From: a virus
DNA: 45,125 nt
IMG/VR virus record: IMGVR_UViG_3300034198_006985
Span: 1 to 45,125 of that record
Strand: one strand, 5' to 3'
Made by a program: the position numbers and the translations under genes. The notes beneath the pieces were generated by a model that ran no database searches, had not been told where the DNA came from, and saw nothing but the letters and a program-made list of their open reading frames with translations. Of the stretch, positions 30,793 through 38,858 are shown in pieces (position 1 is the stretch's first letter; every line of letters begins with the position of its first letter).

Positions 30793-31106
30793 TGGACAAT
30801 CTGCATTATGTGACGCCTGAAGAGGCAAAAAAGAAAGTCTGCCCGTCATCAATGGGCGGTTTATTGATGGTTCAAAATACTGTTATGGCATCAGAACACG
30901 GATGCCTTGGTCCTGATTGTATGGCTTGGCGGTGGGAAATAAAACCAAGCATGTTGATCAACTGGGCGGCAACTAATTTCCAGCCAGAACCGCAACCCAA
31001 CTGGATCAGGATTGGTGATCATCCATATAAAGATATAATCGACAGAGAATCTGGTCAGTTTATTGAGGGAACTGGCAAAGGCTATTGTGGCATGGTGCGA
31101 TCATGA
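30792..31106 (+). CDS. Cysteine-rich small protein, function unknown
   Basis: The 104-residue protein contains KKKVCPSSMGGLLMVQ and HGCLGPDCMAWRWE, a Cys arrangement (C-x-G-x-x-C-M-A-W-R) recurrent in small phage proteins and possibly metal-binding. ATG 30792 overlaps the upstream stop and is preferred over the in-frame GTG 30789. No function can be assigned. Confidence 0.6.
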   Translation: MDNLHYVTPEEAKKKVCPSSMGGLLMVQNTVMASEHGCLGPDCMAWRWEIKPSMLINWAATNFQPEPQPNWIRIGDHPYKDIIDRESGQFIEGTGKGYCGMVRS

Positions 31107-31348
31107 CTGAATGGGAACCAATAGCGTCTGCTCCTTGGGGGGAATTTGTAATTATTTCTTGGGTGAATAACAAAGGTAATCGGTGCGTTAGCCAATCAAT
31201 ATTGGAATTAAAAAGTATCCATACAGGAAATGACTTTATTGATGAATTAGCTGGTGGTCCTCGCGCATTTTGGAGAGAAACAATTGATGGTGATGTTTTA
31301 GACGTAAAGCCAACCCATTGGATGCCATTACCGGAGCCGCCGAAATGA
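31103..31348 (+). CDS. DUF551-like small protein
   Basis: From ATG 31103 there are 81 residues: EWEPIASAPWGEFVIISWVN at the N-terminus and PTHWMPLPEPP near the C-terminus, the two conserved ends of DUF551 proteins, frequent in phages and of unknown function. The start overlaps the previous stop (ATGA), and the stop overlaps the following signal-peptide gene. Confidence 0.72.
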   Translation: MTEWEPIASAPWGEFVIISWVNNKGNRCVSQSILELKSIHTGNDFIDELAGGPRAFWRETIDGDVLDVKPTHWMPLPEPPK

Positions 31349-31668
31349 AGCGCACAGTCATCGCCGCCATGTTGGTCGCTACACCCGCCGCCGCAAAGGA
31401 CTCAGTCCTATCCTGCTTCTCCCAAGACAACAAAGATCACATCGCCATTGTCGGGGATGGTGGGGATGCCCGCATACAATGGAACGGGGGCAAGTTCTTC
31501 ACAGGCACCGCCGCCATAGAAGACGACCGCTATCTGATCGTAAAGCAGTTTGGTAACAAAGGCACCTTCCGCCTCGTATATGATACGACAAGTGGGTTAG
31601 CCTACGGAGGCACTATATTCTACGACGGCAAGAAATCGGAAACCTATTGGAACTGTGTCTGGCAATAA
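31345..31668 (+). CDS. Secreted small protein with a signal peptide
   Basis: From ATG 31345 there are 107 residues. MKRTVIAAMLVATPAAA has the charged start, hydrophobic core and A-x-A end of a Sec signal peptide. The mature part (KDSVLSCFSQDNKDHIAIVG and following) is beta-rich with two Cys that could form a disulfide in the periplasm. There is no lipobox. A phage gene for an exported protein next to packaging genes could act in superinfection exclusion or surface change; this is inference. Confidence 0.58.
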   Translation: MKRTVIAAMLVATPAAAKDSVLSCFSQDNKDHIAIVGDGGDARIQWNGGKFFTGTAAIEDDRYLIVKQFGNKGTFRLVYDTTSGLAYGGTIFYDGKKSETYWNCVWQ

Positions 31669-31670
31669 CA

Positions 31671-31889
31671 ATGATGTTACAATTAAATCCCCCAATTCCG
31701 GTCTGGACACCAAAGGGTAGGGCTTTGGCGCAAATTCTGATAGACTACGGGGCAGAACACCATCTGCTTTGGGTGTGCTTTCAGGATGATGGGCAGTGCT
31801 GGACATGGGAAAATCCGCAGATCAGGGCCGAGACAAATCTAACCTTCCAACGGAACGTCACCGTTCCAGAAGGGTGGCAAAAGTCGTGA
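31671..31889 (+). CDS. Small phage protein, function unknown
   Basis: The protein has about 72 residues: LQLNPPIPVWTPKGRALAQI and LIDYGAEHHLLWVCFQDDGQ, then CWTWENPQIRAETNLTF. This P-x-x-T-P-K-G ... L-I-D-Y-G-x-E-H-H-L-L-W pattern recurs in small accessory phage proteins I recall but whose role is unknown. Two adjacent ATG codons (31671, 31674) are both possible starts. Confidence 0.62.
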   Translation: MMLQLNPPIPVWTPKGRALAQILIDYGAEHHLLWVCFQDDGQCWTWENPQIRAETNLTFQRNVTVPEGWQKS

Positions 31890-32158
31890 AAGATCAGAAA
31901 GTAGGGGGCGGTTGGCATTGGTCCTTTGGATGGCTGCGTCGTCCAGAGTGCGATAACCATTACGGCTATTGCTACGAGGAGCCATCGGGCGACCTGATTT
32001 ACACCAACCGTAAGGACCACCAGCACATAGCTTATTTGGACAAGTGGAAGGATGGGGAGACGGGCGAGTTCTTCTGCTCGTTTAACCAGATGAGAACAGG
32101 CCAAAATTTGATTTTGCATGGCCGCAGAAAGATACCGTCCCAAAAGATAAAGCCATGA
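31886..32158 (+). CDS. Hypothetical small protein before the large terminase
   Basis: A GTG start at 31886 (overlapping the previous stop, GTGA) gives 90 residues, with GGGWHWSFGWLRRPECDNHY, several Trp, Tyr and Cys residues and a basic C-terminus (RRKIPSQKIKP). An earlier ATG at 31796 would add 30 residues of low-information sequence that overlap the previous gene, so the later GTG is favoured. The stop overlaps the large terminase start. Function unknown. Confidence 0.52.
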   Translation: MKDQKVGGGWHWSFGWLRRPECDNHYGYCYEEPSGDLIYTNRKDHQHIAYLDKWKDGETGEFFCSFNQMRTGQNLILHGRRKIPSQKIKP

Positions 32159-33816
32159 GGAATTTCTTTTTCACGGGCCCAAATGGAGAAAAGATCGCAA
32201 TCAACCCGACCATCAATCGGGCTGAGAAGGGCGAGTGCGAGGAGGATTTGTACACCTTTTTGCGGTACGGATGGCGGTTCATAGATCCAAGCCCGTTTGT
32301 TGAAGGGGCACCAATACAGGCAGTAGCCGAGCATCTTCAGGCTGTGGTTGATGGGGACATCAGAAGGCTGATCATCAACATCCCACCCCGTATGGGCAAG
32401 TCATCCATAACCTCGGTGGCCTTTCCCGCATGGACATGGATACAGAGAAATGCGAGCCCGACATCGGGGCCTGGCGTTCAGTTCCTCCATGCGTCCTATG
32501 CCCAAAGCCTCGCTCTGAGAGATAGCGTGAGATGCCGACGCTTGATTGAGAGCCCGTTCTATCAGGGTTTCTGGGGCGATGATTTCAAGCTGACGGGCGA
32601 CCAGAACACCAAGACGAGGTTTGATAATAATAAGGGCGGATCACGCCTATCGACCTCGGTCGGTTCAGCCCTGACGGGTGAAGGCGGCAATATCATTGTG
32701 GTTGATGATCCCAATGCGGCTCAGGAAGCCTTTAGCGAGGCGACAATCAATAGCACGATTGAGTGGTGGGACAGTGCTCTGTCCACCCGTCTGAATGATC
32801 CGAGATCAGGTGCCTTTGTGGTGATTCAGCAAAGACTGTCAGAAGAAGACCTGACGGGGCATATCCTGAGTAAGGACACGGGGGAATGGACCCATCTGTG
32901 CTTGCCGATGAAATTTGAAAAGGACCGATCGTTCAAGACTGTCATCGGTTGGGAAGACTGGCGTGAGGAAGAAGGTGAACTTCTCTGGCCGGAACGGTTT
33001 GGCGAGCGGGAAGTGACAATCCTTGAAAAGCAGCTTGGCCCATTTGCGGCGGCTGGTCAGCTTCAACAAAGACCTGAACCAAAGGGCGGTGGTATTATCA
33101 AGCGCGATTGGTGGCAGTTATGGGATCAGGAAAACTTTCCTCCCATTGAATATATCGTGGCAAGCCTTGATACGGCGTTTACGACTAAGACAGAAAACGA
33201 CTTCTCGGCCATGACGGTGTGGGGCATTTTCTCTGGCGGGGATAACAAAGCGGTTGCGACGCGGGTCGCCTCAAAGAGCGGTTCTTATACCATTACAGAA
33301 GTGACCAGAACCTACAGCGAGGAGCATCCCAAAGCGATCCTCATGTATGCGTGGCAAGACCGATTGGAGTTCCATGATCTTGTGAAGAAGATTGCGGAGA
33401 CGATGAAGAACTTGAAGGTCGATAAGCTGCTTGTTGAAAACAAGGCATCGGGTCCGAGCATCATTCAGGAATTGAAACGGATTTATAACCATCTGCCTTT
33501 TGCTGTGGAGCCAATCGACATTGCCAGAACAAGCGCCCATGCAGGGGTAGACAAGGTAAGCCGTGCCCATGCAGTGGTGCCTTTGTTTGCCGGCGGATTG
33601 GTTTACGCTCCCGATCGCTCGTGGTCGGATATGGTGATTACGCAATGCACCACATTCCCTCGTGGCAAGCATGACGATTTGGTCGATACAGTTACAATGG
33701 CTCTCCAATATATGAGAAGGTCAGGCCTGATTATCCGGGGCGAGGAATGGACTGCCGACATAGAAAAGGGAATGGAATTTACAGGTTCCGCTCCACCTCC
33801 CCTTTACGCAGTGTAA
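32155..33816 (+). CDS. terL: Terminase large subunit
   Basis: The 553-residue protein has an N-terminal ATPase with NIPPRMGKSS (Walker A, about 75-84) and NIIVVDDP (Walker B, about 179-186). The RNase-H-like nuclease domain has SLDTAF (near 337), VENKASG (near 425) and HDDLVDT (near 505) supplying the acidic metal ligands. It powers DNA translocation into the prohead and cuts concatemers. The ATG overlaps the previous stop (ATGA). The TAA lies inside a small hairpin. The length is normal. Confidence 0.92.
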   Translation: MRNFFFTGPNGEKIAINPTINRAEKGECEEDLYTFLRYGWRFIDPSPFVEGAPIQAVAEHLQAVVDGDIRRLIINIPPRMGKSSITSVAFPAWTWIQRNASPTSGPGVQFLHASYAQSLALRDSVRCRRLIESPFYQGFWGDDFKLTGDQNTKTRFDNNKGGSRLSTSVGSALTGEGGNIIVVDDPNAAQEAFSEATINSTIEWWDSALSTRLNDPRSGAFVVIQQRLSEEDLTGHILSKDTGEWTHLCLPMKFEKDRSFKTVIGWEDWREEEGELLWPERFGEREVTILEKQLGPFAAAGQLQQRPEPKGGGIIKRDWWQLWDQENFPPIEYIVASLDTAFTTKTENDFSAMTVWGIFSGGDNKAVATRVASKSGSYTITEVTRTYSEEHPKAILMYAWQDRLEFHDLVKKIAETMKNLKVDKLLVENKASGPSIIQELKRIYNHLPFAVEPIDIARTSAHAGVDKVSRAHAVVPLFAGGLVYAPDRSWSDMVITQCTTFPRGKHDDLVDTVTMALQYMRRSGLIIRGEEWTADIEKGMEFTGSAPPPLYAV

Positions 33817-33819
33817 AGG
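33801..33819 (+). other. Small hairpin at the large terminase stop
   Basis: CCTTTAC (33801-33807) pairs perfectly with GTAAAGG (33813-33819) around a five-base loop, with the TAA at 33814-33816 inside it. No T tract follows, so it is weak as a terminator. It may stabilise the transcript end. Confidence 0.4.
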
Positions 33820-33855
33820 TTGGGCTATACATTCCTTTACAAATAGGGGATGGAT

Positions 33856-34485
33856 ATGAAACACGATAACTGGCGTAATTATACGATAGATGATCTTGAT
33901 CTGGTATTCATGCACCCAGACAACAAAGACTATGAAAAAACCTACAAAGTAAAGTTGTATAATTATATGTTTTTTAACTGCATGACAGTTGGTGAGATGG
34001 TCGATCAAGGACCTGCGGTTTGGTTAAGAGAAAGATCGGTCGGGCGTAAAACTGTTAACACGTTCATAGAAATTATAAATAATTTCATTGGCGAGAAGAT
34101 TTTTAAATCAGCGCAATTGAATCCTGAGCAGAAGAATAATAGTGAACCAACGCCTGCAATGCTTAGAAGGCTAGAGGAGAGCAAGAAGAAGCGTGCGGCT
34201 GTTTATAAAATGAGATTTGAAAATGATTTATCTTGGAAGGAAATTGGCAAGTTTTTTGGGGTATCGGCATCAGTAGTTAAAAATTGGGATAAACGTCATA
34301 GGAAAGAAAACAATCTACCAGCCAAGCATGTGGACAATCTTAATCTTCAATTGGTTGAAGCCCGTAAGGAACTAAATCAACTTCATGAAGATATGTATCT
34401 TCTTGTGCATTATCTCAAAAACCAAGGGCATCATGAAATAGCGCAAATAATACATACTCGCCTGATTAACGGTCGTGGGTCATAG
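33856..34485 (+). CDS. RNA polymerase alpha-CTD-like domain fused to a helix-turn-helix
   Basis: From ATG 33856 (six bases after AGGGG; the earlier ATG 33850 directly abuts the G tract) there are 209 residues. Residues about 35-80 (FFNCMTVGEMVDQGPAVWL, then RERSVGRKTVNTFIEIINNF) align by eye with the alpha C-terminal domain of bacterial RNA polymerase, whose core reads I-G-D-L ... L-x-x-x-x-N-x-G-R-K-S-L-N-E-I. Further on, DLSWKEIGKFFGVSASVVKN is a helix-turn-helix, followed by a helical C-terminus. Such a protein could recruit or retarget host RNA polymerase on phage DNA. This is inference. Confidence 0.6.
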   Translation: MKHDNWRNYTIDDLDLVFMHPDNKDYEKTYKVKLYNYMFFNCMTVGEMVDQGPAVWLRERSVGRKTVNTFIEIINNFIGEKIFKSAQLNPEQKNNSEPTPAMLRRLEESKKKRAAVYKMRFENDLSWKEIGKFFGVSASVVKNWDKRHRKENNLPAKHVDNLNLQLVEARKELNQLHEDMYLLVHYLKNQGHHEIAQIIHTRLINGRGS

Positions 34486-34499
34486 TAAACAGGTATCAA

Positions 34500-35261
34500 A
34501 TGACAGCCCCAAATATAATCCACTTTATCTATCCGGTTTGGCACAACACCAGACCGCTATCTTTTATGAACTACATTGCCGTTAAGCGGGCAAAAGAGAT
34601 TCATAAGCCTGATGTAATCAAGTTTTGGATAAACAAAGAACCAATGCCGTCGCCCTATTGGGCAGCCATTGAGGGATTGGTTGAGATCAATACCATTCCA
34701 ATGGATGGAGAATTTCAGGGGGTAAAGATTGAATACCCTCAGCTTCAATCCGATGTAACGCGCCTTGAGATACTGCACCGCGAGGGCGGCATTTACATGG
34801 ACACGGATATGTTTTTGTTAAAGGACCTGTCCGGTTACATGGATGATGACTTTTCCATGTGCCTTGAGCCATCAGATGATTCAGCTTGTAATGCGTTGCT
34901 GATTTCCAAAGCGGGGTCTGACTTTACAGGCTTGTGGCTAGATCAAATGGCGGAGGCTTTGCAGAACAAGGTCTGGGCTTATGGCGGCGTAATTATGCCT
35001 TTTAGACTGTATCAAGAGCGGCCTGATCTTGTGATGATGCACTCAAGTGATCACTTTTGCCCCTTTGGATTGGACAAGGATTGGCTGTTTTCCACTGATC
35101 CCAACATAATCAATGAGGCGGAAGAGTTGATACAGAAGTCAACTGCGGTTCATGGGTTTGAGACATTCTTTAGGAATACCCGACCAGAAGTAAGCGGCGC
35201 GTGGTGCCGAGAAAACGACTCTTTATTTAGTCGTATTGTTCATGGAGCATATGATGGCTAA
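34500..35261 (+). CDS. DXD-motif glycosyltransferase
   Basis: The 253-residue protein begins TAPNIIHFIYPVWHNTR and contains SDVTRLEILHREGGIYMDTD (residues about 83-102), the DXD metal-binding region of the glycosyltransferase sugar-binding family related to capsule and mannosyl transferases. It transfers a sugar to an unknown acceptor. A methyltransferase lies shortly downstream, which suggests a small glycan-modifying group next to the terminase and portal genes. Confidence 0.8.
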   Translation: MTAPNIIHFIYPVWHNTRPLSFMNYIAVKRAKEIHKPDVIKFWINKEPMPSPYWAAIEGLVEINTIPMDGEFQGVKIEYPQLQSDVTRLEILHREGGIYMDTDMFLLKDLSGYMDDDFSMCLEPSDDSACNALLISKAGSDFTGLWLDQMAEALQNKVWAYGGVIMPFRLYQERPDLVMMHSSDHFCPFGLDKDWLFSTDPNIINEAEELIQKSTAVHGFETFFRNTRPEVSGAWCRENDSLFSRIVHGAYDG

Positions 35262-35535
35262 AGGCGTAGTGATGACCCGTTGGATACAACGTGGCGGTAG
35301 TGTTTGGCGTGACTTCAAAGGTTGGTCTGTTACCTTTGACAGCCGCGACTTTTTTGACCCGATCAGGATTGTAAATAAAGAGAATACGTCTGAAGCAATC
35401 AGCCTGTCGCTAGAAGACGCTGACCAGTTGGTTGATTTTATTAAAGAAGCTAAAAAAGCCTACGCCAAACATCTGCGATATGAGGTGCATCCTTTCTATC
35501 CGTTTGGCGAGGAAACAGAGGAAAGTGAATCATGA
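35254..35535 (+). CDS. Small protein between glycosyltransferase and methyltransferase
   Basis: From ATG 35254 there are 93 residues: TRWIQRGGSVWRDFKGWSVT, then a helical SLEDADQLVDFIKEAKKAYA, and an acidic end (GEETEESES). GGAG lies before the ATG pair at 35251/35254. The gene overlaps both neighbours by a few bases. Function unknown; its position suggests a link to sugar modification. Confidence 0.52.
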   Translation: MAKGVVMTRWIQRGGSVWRDFKGWSVTFDSRDFFDPIRIVNKENTSEAISLSLEDADQLVDFIKEAKKAYAKHLRYEVHPFYPFGEETEESES

Positions 35536-36125
35536 AAATTAGATATGTTGGCGATTTAAGCCGATCTGATGCCTCATGTTTGCACTCTTTTGGGATCGGG
35601 GCAGATAGCATCTTGGAGTTTGGATCAGGGGCAAGCACTCAGATATTTGCCCAATGCAATCCAAGATATTTGGTATCGGTAGAAACCAATACTTATTGGG
35701 TTGAGGCCACCAAACAAAACCTTGATGCGCTCAATCTGAGCAAATACGTCCAATTTGCCGATTTTGATAATTTCCCCTCCTTTCCATACAAAGTCATTTT
35801 TGTGGATGGGATATGGGAGAAGCGGGCAGAGTTTGCCATGAAGGCATGGCCGATGCTTGCCGAGGACGGCGTAATGATCTTCCATGATACACGGCGGTCA
35901 TTTGACGTTGAGAATGTCTGCCTGATCCTCAAGAACCACTGGTCAGAAATAACCAATATCAGCGTGAATTATACGCCAGTGACGGAAAAGAAACCGTCCA
36001 ATTGCACAGTGATCCGTAAAGGCCCCAAACTGGCATATGAGAATTGGAACGAGGTTGAGGGCAAAGAGCCGTGGATGTGGGGGCAAGGTAAACCTTCACA
36101 AGTCTCTCTTTGGCCGACTGTTTAA
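35532..36125 (+). CDS. Class I SAM-dependent methyltransferase-like protein
   Basis: The 197-residue protein has SILEFGSGASTQIFAQC (residues about 26-42), the Gly-rich SAM-binding motif I, then YLVSVETNTYWVEATKQNLD with the acidic residue at the end of strand 2, YKVIFVDGIWEKRAEFAM, and DGVMIFHDTRRSF. This order fits a Rossmann-fold methyltransferase of the kind found with surface-glycan genes. The substrate is unknown. The start overlaps the previous stop (ATGA). Confidence 0.72.
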   Translation: MKIRYVGDLSRSDASCLHSFGIGADSILEFGSGASTQIFAQCNPRYLVSVETNTYWVEATKQNLDALNLSKYVQFADFDNFPSFPYKVIFVDGIWEKRAEFAMKAWPMLAEDGVMIFHDTRRSFDVENVCLILKNHWSEITNISVNYTPVTEKKPSNCTVIRKGPKLAYENWNEVEGKEPWMWGQGKPSQVSLWPTV

Positions 36126-36172
36126 TTGGCTTTTTGTTTATGTTACACATAGGGTGACTGAAAGAGGTTCTC

Positions 36173-36376
36173 ATGCCGCCCGTATTAGCCAATGCTGTCG
36201 TTGATGTTATCAAGCCTGCCACCCCTGTAACGCTTGGGGTTTTCAAGGTAGAAGTGTGGGGTAGAGAGCCTCACGACTACACGCGCATCTATGAAATTTC
36301 AGCAAAAAACGATACAATGGCAGCGCAACAGGGGATTGACCGCTTCGTCCGAGAGATGGAGCGGCTTGCTCAATAA
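36173..36376 (+). CDS. Small hypothetical protein before the portal gene
   Basis: The 67-residue protein has a beta-like N-terminal half (TLGVFKVEVWGREPHDYTRI) and a helical C-terminus (AAQQGIDRFVREMERLAQ). AGAGG precedes ATG. The portal gene starts ten bases after its stop, so it heads or joins the portal transcript. No family is recognised. Confidence 0.55.
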   Translation: MPPVLANAVVDVIKPATPVTLGVFKVEVWGREPHDYTRIYEISAKNDTMAAQQGIDRFVREMERLAQ

Positions 36377-36386
36377 GGAATAACTC

Positions 36387-38858
36387 ATGCCAACGCCCGG
36401 TCTTGTCCCAGCCAATTTGCGCCTCGCACAAGAGGAAGAACCGACTTTGGAGCAAGGCGGGGAAGACATTGTCATCCAGATTGATGATGGTGAAGATCAA
36501 AATGAAACCGACGAGAAGGGCAATATCCTCAGGATTGAGCATCCCGACGGCTCGGTAAGCATTTCTCTGGATGGGAAACCCGTTCAAAGCGGCCAATCGG
36601 AAGCAGAAAAGGCCCGTGATTGGTTCCGTAACCTCGTTGACGAGATTGATTCAGGCGAGTTGACCCGCATCAGCGGTGATTTGTTGCGTGGTATTGAGGA
36701 CGATATTCAGTCCCGTCAGGAATGGATTGACGATCGGGCACAAGGTATCAAGCTGCTCGGCCTGAAGATTGAGATTCCTGGCACTCAAGGAGCACCAGAC
36801 GGCGCACCGATTGAAGGCATGTCCAAGGTCCGTCATCCCTTGTTGTTGGAAGCGGTTCTTAGGTTCCAAGCCAATGCAAGATCAGAACTTTTACCGACCG
36901 ACGGGCCTGTAAAAACCCGCATTGACTCGGTTACGACAACGCCGGCACAGCAAGCATTGGCCGATGCTTTGGAAAAAGACCTGAATCATTACCTGACGGT
37001 GACGGCATCCGAGTATTATCCTGACACTGACCGCATGTTGTTCATGCTTGGCTTTGGCGGAACGGCGTTCAAGAAGGTTTATTACTGCCCATTGCGTAAT
37101 CGGCCTGTCAGTGAGTCAATTGATGCTGACGATTTGATTGTAAACAACTCGGCAACAGACCTGAAAAACGCAAAACGTGTCACTCACCGCGTTAGAATGC
37201 GCCCTTCCACGGTAAAAAGGCTTCAAATTCTCGGTGTTTACCGTGATGTTGAACTTTCCACGCCAAATCCGGTCGATTTGGATGCCGTTCAGCGTGAAAA
37301 AAACGCCCAACAAGGCATTTCTGCCGACCAATTCCACCCAGATGACCGTGATCGTGAGATTTATGAGTGCTATTGCGAGTTGGACATCGGCGGATTTGAG
37401 CACAAATGGAAGGGTAAGGAGACGGGGCTTGAGATTCCTTACCGTGTAACGATTGATGTGTCGTCAAAAGAGATTTTGTCGATCGTCAGGAACTATGACG
37501 AGGACACGGAAGAACTTCCTGAGGCCCGTCAGAACTTTGTAAAGTACACTTTTGTTCCGGGTATGGGCTTTTTGGACATCGGATTGCTTCATATCCTTGG
37601 AAACACGACGAATGCGGTCACAGCGGCATGGCGCGAGATGCTGGACGCAGGGATGTTTGCCAACTTCCCCGGCTTTCTTATGGCAGACACGGGAGCGCGT
37701 CAAAACACCAACATCTTCCGCGTTCCTCCCGGCGGGGGTGCTTTGGTAAAGACGGGTGGCTTGCCTATCAGTCAGGCAATTATGCCCCTTCCGTATAAAG
37801 AGCCGGGGGCTTCTTTGATGAGCCTCGTACAAAACATCGCTGAAACAGGCCAACGTGTCGGTGGCACGGCTGAAATTCAGGTCGGTGAAGGCCGTCAGGA
37901 TGCTCCAGTTGGTACGACTTTGGCGCTTATTGAACAGGCGACCAAGGTTTTGAATGCAGTGCATAAACGGATGCACGCTGCTCAGGCAGAAGAATTTCAA
38001 TTGTTGGCACGGTGCTTCAGAGAGCATCCTGATAGCTTCTGGCAGAGACAGCGGAAACCATCTTATCCGTGGAGCGAGGAACTGTTCACGACAGCATTGG
38101 CCGACGTGGATATTGTCCCTCAGGCTGACCCCAATACGGCAAGTCATACCCAGAGAATCATGCGGGTAGCGGCTTTGAAACAATTGCAGTCGGCTAATCC
38201 AACTCAATATGACGGCATGGCAATCGACCGTGAAGCATTGTTGGCCTTGGGATGGTCTTACCCAGAACAATTCTTTGTGCCGCCAGATCAGCAATTGCAG
38301 AACACAATGAACTCGCCAGAAGCTATGGTCGAGATGGGCAAGTTTAAGAATGACCAGACACGGGCAGAGGCAGCCATGATCTCGGCTCAAGCTCGTGCGG
38401 CAGAGGTACAGAAGAACATGGGCCAAGGCCCTGATCTTGGAAAGGGAATGGTTGAGCAGGCTCGTGCGCGGGCCGATTTGATGAACGCCCAAACCAAAAT
38501 GCAAGAGACAGCAATCAAGGCTCAGAGCGAGGCTGCCAAGTTGCAGATTGAACGTGATCGGGCATCGGCTGAAAACCTGAATACCCACGTCAATAGCATG
38601 GCAACACGGGACAAGATGCTGACGGAAGCACAGAAGTTGCAGATGGAAAAGGATCGGTTACAGGCCGATGCTATTCTGGCGGCTAAAGAACTTCATGCCA
38701 AGGCTGCTGACCGTGCCATGAAAGAACGCATCCAATTGGTTGATTTGGCTCAGAACTTGGCTGTTCATCCAATGAGTGCTGAACTGGTTGCTCCTTTGGT
38801 CGGCCCTGCCTTGCGGGAAGTCCATGAGCAAGAAGTTGAAGATAAGGACAACATCTAA
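36387..38858 (+). CDS. Portal protein
   Basis: The 823-residue protein has a disordered N-terminus, a core with RHPLLLEAVLRFQANARSEL (about 150-169), MLFMLGFGGTAFKKVYY, GMGFLDIGLLHILGNTTNAV and PGASLMSLVQNIAETGQRVG, and a long charged coiled coil from about residue 640 (KNDQTRAEAAMISAQARAAE onward). The core fits large portal proteins of short-tailed phages; the extended C-terminal helix would form the barrel. It is the dodecameric gate for DNA, working with the large terminase upstream. AAGGA precedes ATG. Confidence 0.82.
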   Translation: MPTPGLVPANLRLAQEEEPTLEQGGEDIVIQIDDGEDQNETDEKGNILRIEHPDGSVSISLDGKPVQSGQSEAEKARDWFRNLVDEIDSGELTRISGDLLRGIEDDIQSRQEWIDDRAQGIKLLGLKIEIPGTQGAPDGAPIEGMSKVRHPLLLEAVLRFQANARSELLPTDGPVKTRIDSVTTTPAQQALADALEKDLNHYLTVTASEYYPDTDRMLFMLGFGGTAFKKVYYCPLRNRPVSESIDADDLIVNNSATDLKNAKRVTHRVRMRPSTVKRLQILGVYRDVELSTPNPVDLDAVQREKNAQQGISADQFHPDDRDREIYECYCELDIGGFEHKWKGKETGLEIPYRVTIDVSSKEILSIVRNYDEDTEELPEARQNFVKYTFVPGMGFLDIGLLHILGNTTNAVTAAWREMLDAGMFANFPGFLMADTGARQNTNIFRVPPGGGALVKTGGLPISQAIMPLPYKEPGASLMSLVQNIAETGQRVGGTAEIQVGEGRQDAPVGTTLALIEQATKVLNAVHKRMHAAQAEEFQLLARCFREHPDSFWQRQRKPSYPWSEELFTTALADVDIVPQADPNTASHTQRIMRVAALKQLQSANPTQYDGMAIDREALLALGWSYPEQFFVPPDQQLQNTMNSPEAMVEMGKFKNDQTRAEAAMISAQARAAEVQKNMGQGPDLGKGMVEQARARADLMNAQTKMQETAIKAQSEAAKLQIERDRASAENLNTHVNSMATRDKMLTEAQKLQMEKDRLQADAILAAKELHAKAADRAMKERIQLVDLAQNLAVHPMSAELVAPLVGPALREVHEQEVEDKDNI

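Noticed and set aside
37464-38588. Long minus-strand frame (374 codons) inside the portal gene
   Set aside because: It is a mirror of the portal coding frame, with high Cys, His, Arg and Leu, no ribosome site and no recognisable motif.
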